Made by a program: the position numbers and the translations under genes. DNA of 64,000 nt from Sporisorium sorghi (taxonomy: Eukaryota; Basidiomycota; Ustilaginomycetes; Ustilaginales; Ustilaginaceae). Position 1 is the first letter of the stretch. Every line of letters starts with the position of its first letter. The notes under the pieces were generated by a model. The model searched no databases, was not told the DNA's origin, and saw only the letters and a list, made by a program, of their open reading frames with translations. Where the stretch lies: assembly GCA_023212695.1 (NCBI GenBank), contig JALCCG010000085.1, positions 1 through 64,000 of the forward strand. The letters are read 5' to 3'. Positions 60,339 to 64,000 of the stretch are shown piece by piece.

Positions 60339-61712
60339 CTAGGGACGTTGACTTAGGCTCCTGCTCAAACTGTTCAAGTCTTTAAGTTGTTCTCTTGTAT
60401 ATTTTTTACCAGGATGGGAACTTATATATAACTCCAGATCGTTACGTGTAGGTTTATCCATGCCGAGGACAATACCTTTAAACCTATTAAATAATTCGGA
60501 AAGATCTGACTCCACATATTTTTTTGTCTGTTTATCTTTAAGATAAGCTTTGTTTTGATCGATCGATGAATCAGTGGTTACGAAACCAATGCCCCATTTA
60601 CTTATGTGTTTTTTGAAATCCTCAATAAATGTATAAACTGATATTAGATCGTAAGATTCACTGATTCTAATGATGTTAGCAAGGCTAAACGCAGCTTTGG
60701 GTTTTTCATTCAATAATATCTGGCCGAAGTGAGAGAAGAACTTCTCGAACCGGCAAGCCAATTTTATTTTAGAATGTCCGATTTTCAGGACAAAAACATT
60801 ACTTTCCTGATCAAGATTTAAAACTGTTGCACCAATACTTTCAAAGACATCTTCTATAATCGGTTTTTGTTTGCTGACATACTCTGGTTCCCATATAGAT
60901 GAAATTGTCTCAACCGTAATGAATCCAATCGTTTTTAATGTATTAATCGACTTATAATCATTACGGATTTCAAGCCAGTTAATTATTTTTTTAGTCGCTA
61001 TAAATGGGTTACCGACATTTGTTTCTGTATAGCTATCAAACTGGTCAATGTAAGAGGCCTCACTAGACAAAATGCTCTCGATATCATCAAAAACAGATTC
61101 ATCATAATCTCCTCTAAGGTACTTGCTATGCATATCATTCAAACGTTCGCCATCTTTAGAATGTGGCTCTTCGTACAAACTTGGTATAACTACAGAGTAA
61201 CGATTCAATCGATTTTCCCATGTGTCAATTCTGTTCTGAATACCTGGAAATCTCTTGTTAATCGTACTCATTCGCCTAATTTCTTGTGCTTTTTTTATTA
61301 ACTTACTCTTTGACACTCCCTGTGCTATGGTACTTAAATCTACGAATTCTTCTACACAGTCTTTACCAACATTCATTTTTCGCCCATTTAGCTTATTCTG
61401 AATATAATATATATACCTATTACCTGTGCCACATAATGAGCACGGTCGTCTTTCTTCACCTAAGTCTTCAATAGGGTGGAGAACAGATTCATCCCCTCTC
61501 CACTCATCACCACATTGTTTTATGATGTAAGGCACCACATATCTGAAATCGTTCTTGTATTCTTCAGCAACATCATCAATCGATATTTTTTCATTATTTA
61601 GCAAGAGTTCTTTTAGCCAAGGGTGTTCATCTATGATATGACTATTAATCATTAGATTTCGCTCTTTCTTAACTATTCTCTCTTTCATTTCATCCCCCCA
61701 CAGAGATGTCAT
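60339..61712 (-). CDS. Protein with a C-x-x-C-G zinc-like recognition motif
   Basis: 457 residues. A zinc-ribbon-like motif RPCSLCGTGNRYIYYIQNKL then NGRKMNVGKDCVEEF (about residues 93-125) has the pattern C-x-L-C-G...[YF]-x-I-x-N...x-x-V-G-x-x-C that occurs in several mobile-element proteins of unknown role. The rest is helical (SRKLIKKAQEIRRMS-like coils) with a C-terminal stretch YISSHPGKKYTREQLKDLN. Not recognised further. It precedes the RES gene on the opposite side of a terminator. Confidence 0.55.
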   Translation of the reverse strand: MTSLWGDEMKERIVKKERNLMINSHIIDEHPWLKELLLNNEKISIDDVAEEYKNDFRYVVPYIIKQCGDEWRGDESVLHPIEDLGEERRPCSLCGTGNRYIYYIQNKLNGRKMNVGKDCVEEFVDLSTIAQGVSKSKLIKKAQEIRRMSTINKRFPGIQNRIDTWENRLNRYSVVIPSLYEEPHSKDGERLNDMHSKYLRGDYDESVFDDIESILSSEASYIDQFDSYTETNVGNPFIATKKIINWLEIRNDYKSINTLKTIGFITVETISSIWEPEYVSKQKPIIEDVFESIGATVLNLDQESNVFVLKIGHSKIKLACRFEKFFSHFGQILLNEKPKAAFSLANIIRISESYDLISVYTFIEDFKKHISKWGIGFVTTDSSIDQNKAYLKDKQTKKYVESDLSELFNRFKGIVLGMDKPTRNDLELYISSHPGKKYTREQLKDLNSLSRSLSQRP

Positions 61713-61820
61713 ATTTTGTATTTATATTATATCTTATTAGAGATTGGAATGCCTGTTTTGAATAGTAATAGTCCTTGTTCATATATTTAAGGTTAGCGTA
61801 TGCAAACTATAAAAATGAAA

Positions 61821-61857
61821 AAAGAATCCCGTCAATTTAAATGATGAGATTCTTCAC
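61821..61857 (-). terminator. Terminator of the RES-domain gene
   Basis: GAATCCCGTCA and TGATGAGATTC pair with two mismatches around AATTTAAA-type loop, followed on the minus strand by TTTTTTCATTTTT. Confidence 0.65.
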
Positions 61858-61864
61858 AAATTTT

Positions 61865-63403
61865 TTACCTTATTACCGTTTCAGAAGAAAGATAATAGAA
61901 CCAAGATCGTAGTTTATCAAAAAAAACAAAGTTTTCAACATCAGAGTTAAACATGCTCTTATATTTTATTGCATGTATGCCCTCTCTTTGGCAACATTGT
62001 GAAAGAAAATTTGGTACCAGGTATTCTTTAACTACTTTATTATTATTTGATGCGGGGTACATGCACATATCAAATAACGGGCATGAGTACATTGTTAAGT
62101 CAATTAATTTAATTTTTGCTGATAACCTAAATTGAACAATATCATAAGTTTTCCCTTTTTCTTGTTTCATTTCACGAATCGCTACATCACTTGTTTGTGA
62201 TAAATAGAAAAAGCCATTGCCACCAACATTAAACCTTCCCTGTGAGCTTACACCCATTGGAGCTTCCCACATCTCAGTTTCCGTCCATGGCATTAACTCA
62301 TTATTTTCACGAACCCTGCAGCGATAGAGTGTTTCCTCAATTTCAGCTTCGACTGCAAGATCACAAACGGATTCTCTGATGATCTTTCCCACAGGTTCTT
62401 CTAAACCTAGCATTGGATATCTTTGTAGAAACCCAACGAATTTAACCATCTCATCTCTTGTTATTTCCATGATATCAGTCAATCCCAAAGCGCTCGGCAT
62501 TTGTTCTAACTCAATTTTAGTTTCAATCGAATCAGAGGTAGGGTCTAAATCGATTATTGATGAATCTTCATCAGGAGAATCTGAAAAATTTGGTTCATAC
62601 AAGTAGGTATTGGCTAGGCTGTTGACGTGAGTTGCATAATCAATTAAACCTGTTGTGATGAACGGTTCAGATATCAAATCGGATGTCTTAGGTAGAAATC
62701 TTGATATTGATTTTAAGGGTCCCTGATGGATATTCAATGGACTGGTTTTGAAAATGTCCATAAACTCTTGACGAGGTAATAATCTATCTAATGATGATGT
62801 CGGTAATTTGAAAGGCTCTGCGATTGGCCTCACCATATCCAATGCTGATGAATTAAACATTTGACTATAAGATGAGGTTGGAATCCATTTTTCTATGCCC
62901 TCTGGTCGATAAAACAAGGATTTTTTTAAAGAATCTAGGGCCGAATTTTGAGCAGTATAGCTATATAAGTTTTTCTCCTGGTCCATAAATGAACGAGATA
63001 TGCGTGCAGCAGGTGATTCTTCGAGCGCCTTTAATGCTCTATTGTCTAGTAAATAGCTAAGGTCGTTTTGTAAGCCTTTAGGTTGATGGAACATGGATGC
63101 TTTTATAGAATCAAAAGCAGAAATGTGATCAGTGTATCTGTATAGTCGTTCTTGATCCGCCATAGTACGTGCAACACGAGAGGCAGGTGATTCTTTAAGC
63201 GCTTTAATTGCTTTACTATCAAACAGAGAGGATGTTTTTTCTCTAAGATCGTATTCTTTTTGTAATACCGATGTTAACCTCTTTAATGGATCACTTGATC
63301 GAATTTCAGTCAAAGAATTTTTTACTTTCCGGCCCGCCGGCTTTTCAGAATGATTAATGTCACCAGATTTTTGTTCTTTATCTTGTCTTTTATCATCATT
63401 CAT
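61865..63403 (-). CDS. RES-domain protein with tandem N-terminal repeat
   Basis: 512 residues. Residues 60-110 and 118-170 are tandem copies: KAIKALKESPASRVARTMAD and RALKALEESPAARISRSFMD align, as do YRYTDHISAFDSIKASMF and YSYTAQNSALDSLKKSLF. A possible third, weaker copy follows. The C-terminal 160 residues are a RES domain: TLYRCRVRENNEL, QGRFNVGGNGFFYLSQTSD (R...G-R-F-N, then Y-L-S), VAIREMKQEKGKT. RES proteins are known mostly as NAD-degrading toxins. No Xre-like antitoxin is beside it, so control must differ; the repeats could be the controlling or target-binding part. Acid-base residues cannot all be placed by eye. Confidence 0.72.
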   Translation of the reverse strand: MNDDKRQDKEQKSGDINHSEKPAGRKVKNSLTEIRSSDPLKRLTSVLQKEYDLREKTSSLFDSKAIKALKESPASRVARTMADQERLYRYTDHISAFDSIKASMFHQPKGLQNDLSYLLDNRALKALEESPAARISRSFMDQEKNLYSYTAQNSALDSLKKSLFYRPEGIEKWIPTSSYSQMFNSSALDMVRPIAEPFKLPTSSLDRLLPRQEFMDIFKTSPLNIHQGPLKSISRFLPKTSDLISEPFITTGLIDYATHVNSLANTYLYEPNFSDSPDEDSSIIDLDPTSDSIETKIELEQMPSALGLTDIMEITRDEMVKFVGFLQRYPMLGLEEPVGKIIRESVCDLAVEAEIEETLYRCRVRENNELMPWTETEMWEAPMGVSSQGRFNVGGNGFFYLSQTSDVAIREMKQEKGKTYDIVQFRLSAKIKLIDLTMYSCPLFDMCMYPASNNNKVVKEYLVPNFLSQCCQREGIHAIKYKSMFNSDVENFVFFDKLRSWFYYLSSETVIR

Positions 63404-63696
63404 AGCGATGTCCTTTCTCTAGAAAGAGATCTTATTGTTTTCTCAACTGTATACTATCATAATTCCGGTTCTTATTTCCTTAATTTAGTGGGGGGTATTC
63501 TCTTGAAAATTAAAAACAACCTTCATCAATAAAATTGACAGAGGTTGCTGAATCAATCTGGTCCTGAAAGAATTTAATAGGATTCTCAATTGTCATATGT
63601 CACAATAAATTGTGATTTCAGAATCAAAATTCTTCTGGATAATAAAAGTAGAGCTATCGTATCCATATAAAAGGTCGTGTCAATTTCCTTTGTTTT

Positions 63697-64000
63697 TTAG
63701 ACCTGCTCAACAAGCTCATCTTCGATTTGTTGTAATCGATTTGCGGCTTGCTGGTTAACAATCAACGAACGAATGGCTTGTTTTTGATGTTCTTTTAAAT
63801 TTTGAAACTCAACACCAATTTGAACATCAGAGGCTTGATCAGATTTTTTAATATGCTTAATTGTTGAATCAAAAGTATGGTCAAGGAAGCTAATAGACAG
63901 CCTGTCATTTACAAGAAGGGGTAACGGGCTCTTAAGGGTAAACAATATACCGTTCATACTGACGTTCTGTATACCACAGGGGATACTTTGATCAAGGATC
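63697..64000 (-). CDS. PilZ-domain protein, 5' end beyond the window
   Basis: The visible C-terminal 100 residues read IQNVS-MNGILFTLKSPLPL then DRLSISFLDHTFDSTIKHIK and VQIGVEFQNLKEHQKQAIRS, the second half of a PilZ barrel (N-x-S-x-x-G, then G-x-x-F). The frame stays open to the window edge, so the start lies outside. PilZ domains bind c-di-GMP. The intervening 63404-63696 has no gene. Confidence 0.7.
   Translation of the reverse strand, partial: ILDQSIPCGIQNVSMNGILFTLKSPLPLLVNDRLSISFLDHTFDSTIKHIKKSDQASDVQIGVEFQNLKEHQKQAIRSLIVNQQAANRLQQIEDELVEQV

Overview
The window looks like accessory DNA, probably part of a large plasmid (or an integrated plasmid-like island), from an AT-rich, spore-forming Firmicute of the Paenibacillus/Brevibacillus group. 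This is an inference from several traits: strong AGGAGG-type ribosome binding sites with frequent TTG and GTG starts, a copper-amine-oxidase-N stalk protein, a triple-SLH-domain exported protein, a XerS-type recombinase, YolD/UvrX SOS genes, a GpsB-like protein and a fused type IIB topoisomerase of the Topo VIII kind. There are no rRNA genes, ribosomal protein genes or central metabolism. I could not identify a replication initiator, a ParA or a relaxase, so plasmid status is not proven. Layout: 1-3 kb holds exported proteins, a glutaredoxin-like protein and a lone tRNA-Cys. 3.3-5 kb has a leaderless subtilisin and two small proteins. 5.2-11 kb is a nuclease block: a PD-(D/E)XK protein, then a three-gene operon (CoiA-like zinc protein, unknown 667-aa protein, Mrr-like nuclease) that is a candidate new defence system. 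11-18 kb has lipoproteins, an SLH protein, secreted proteins, a XerS-type recombinase and decayed genes. 18-25 kb has a repeat array before a truncated HTH gene, a proteasome-like Ntn hydrolase, an Excalibur protein and a dynamin-like GTPase with an unusual insertion. 25.9-30.8 kb is an array of about 17 very small, same-strand genes and pseudogenes whose junctions carry a recurrent 14-bp sequence, ending with a GpsB-like and a membrane gene. 31.2-33.3 kb is a LexA-type SOS cassette (unknown protein, UvrX polymerase, YolD). 34.6-36.1 kb is an RRNPP-type peptide receptor whose gene overlaps that of its likely exported pheromone precursor. 36.4-44.6 kb has a coiled-coil DUF2325 protein, a SRAP/YedK protein, an ART-like plus ParB-like pair and an orphan D12-class adenine methylase. 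44.7-45.7 kb is a 1-kb segment flanked by direct copies of a structured repeat. 45.7-52.8 kb has an orphan histidine kinase, an MBL hydrolase, paralogous small membrane proteins, a lipoprotein and a second tyrosine recombinase. 53.6-64 kb has a coiled-coil protein behind a 40-bp palindrome, a small HTH protein and the fused topoisomerase that share an 18-bp palindromic operator, an Abi-like protein, a zinc-motif protein, a RES-domain protein and the edge of a PilZ protein. How the parts fit: DNA-topology, methylation, SOS polymerase, recombinase and partition-like genes suit plasmid upkeep. The nucleases, Abi-like, RES, ART/ParB and dynamin-like genes suit conflict with phages or other plasmids. 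The peptide receptor, histidine kinase and many exported proteins suggest cell-density or surface functions. Family assignments rest on motifs read by eye, with no database search.
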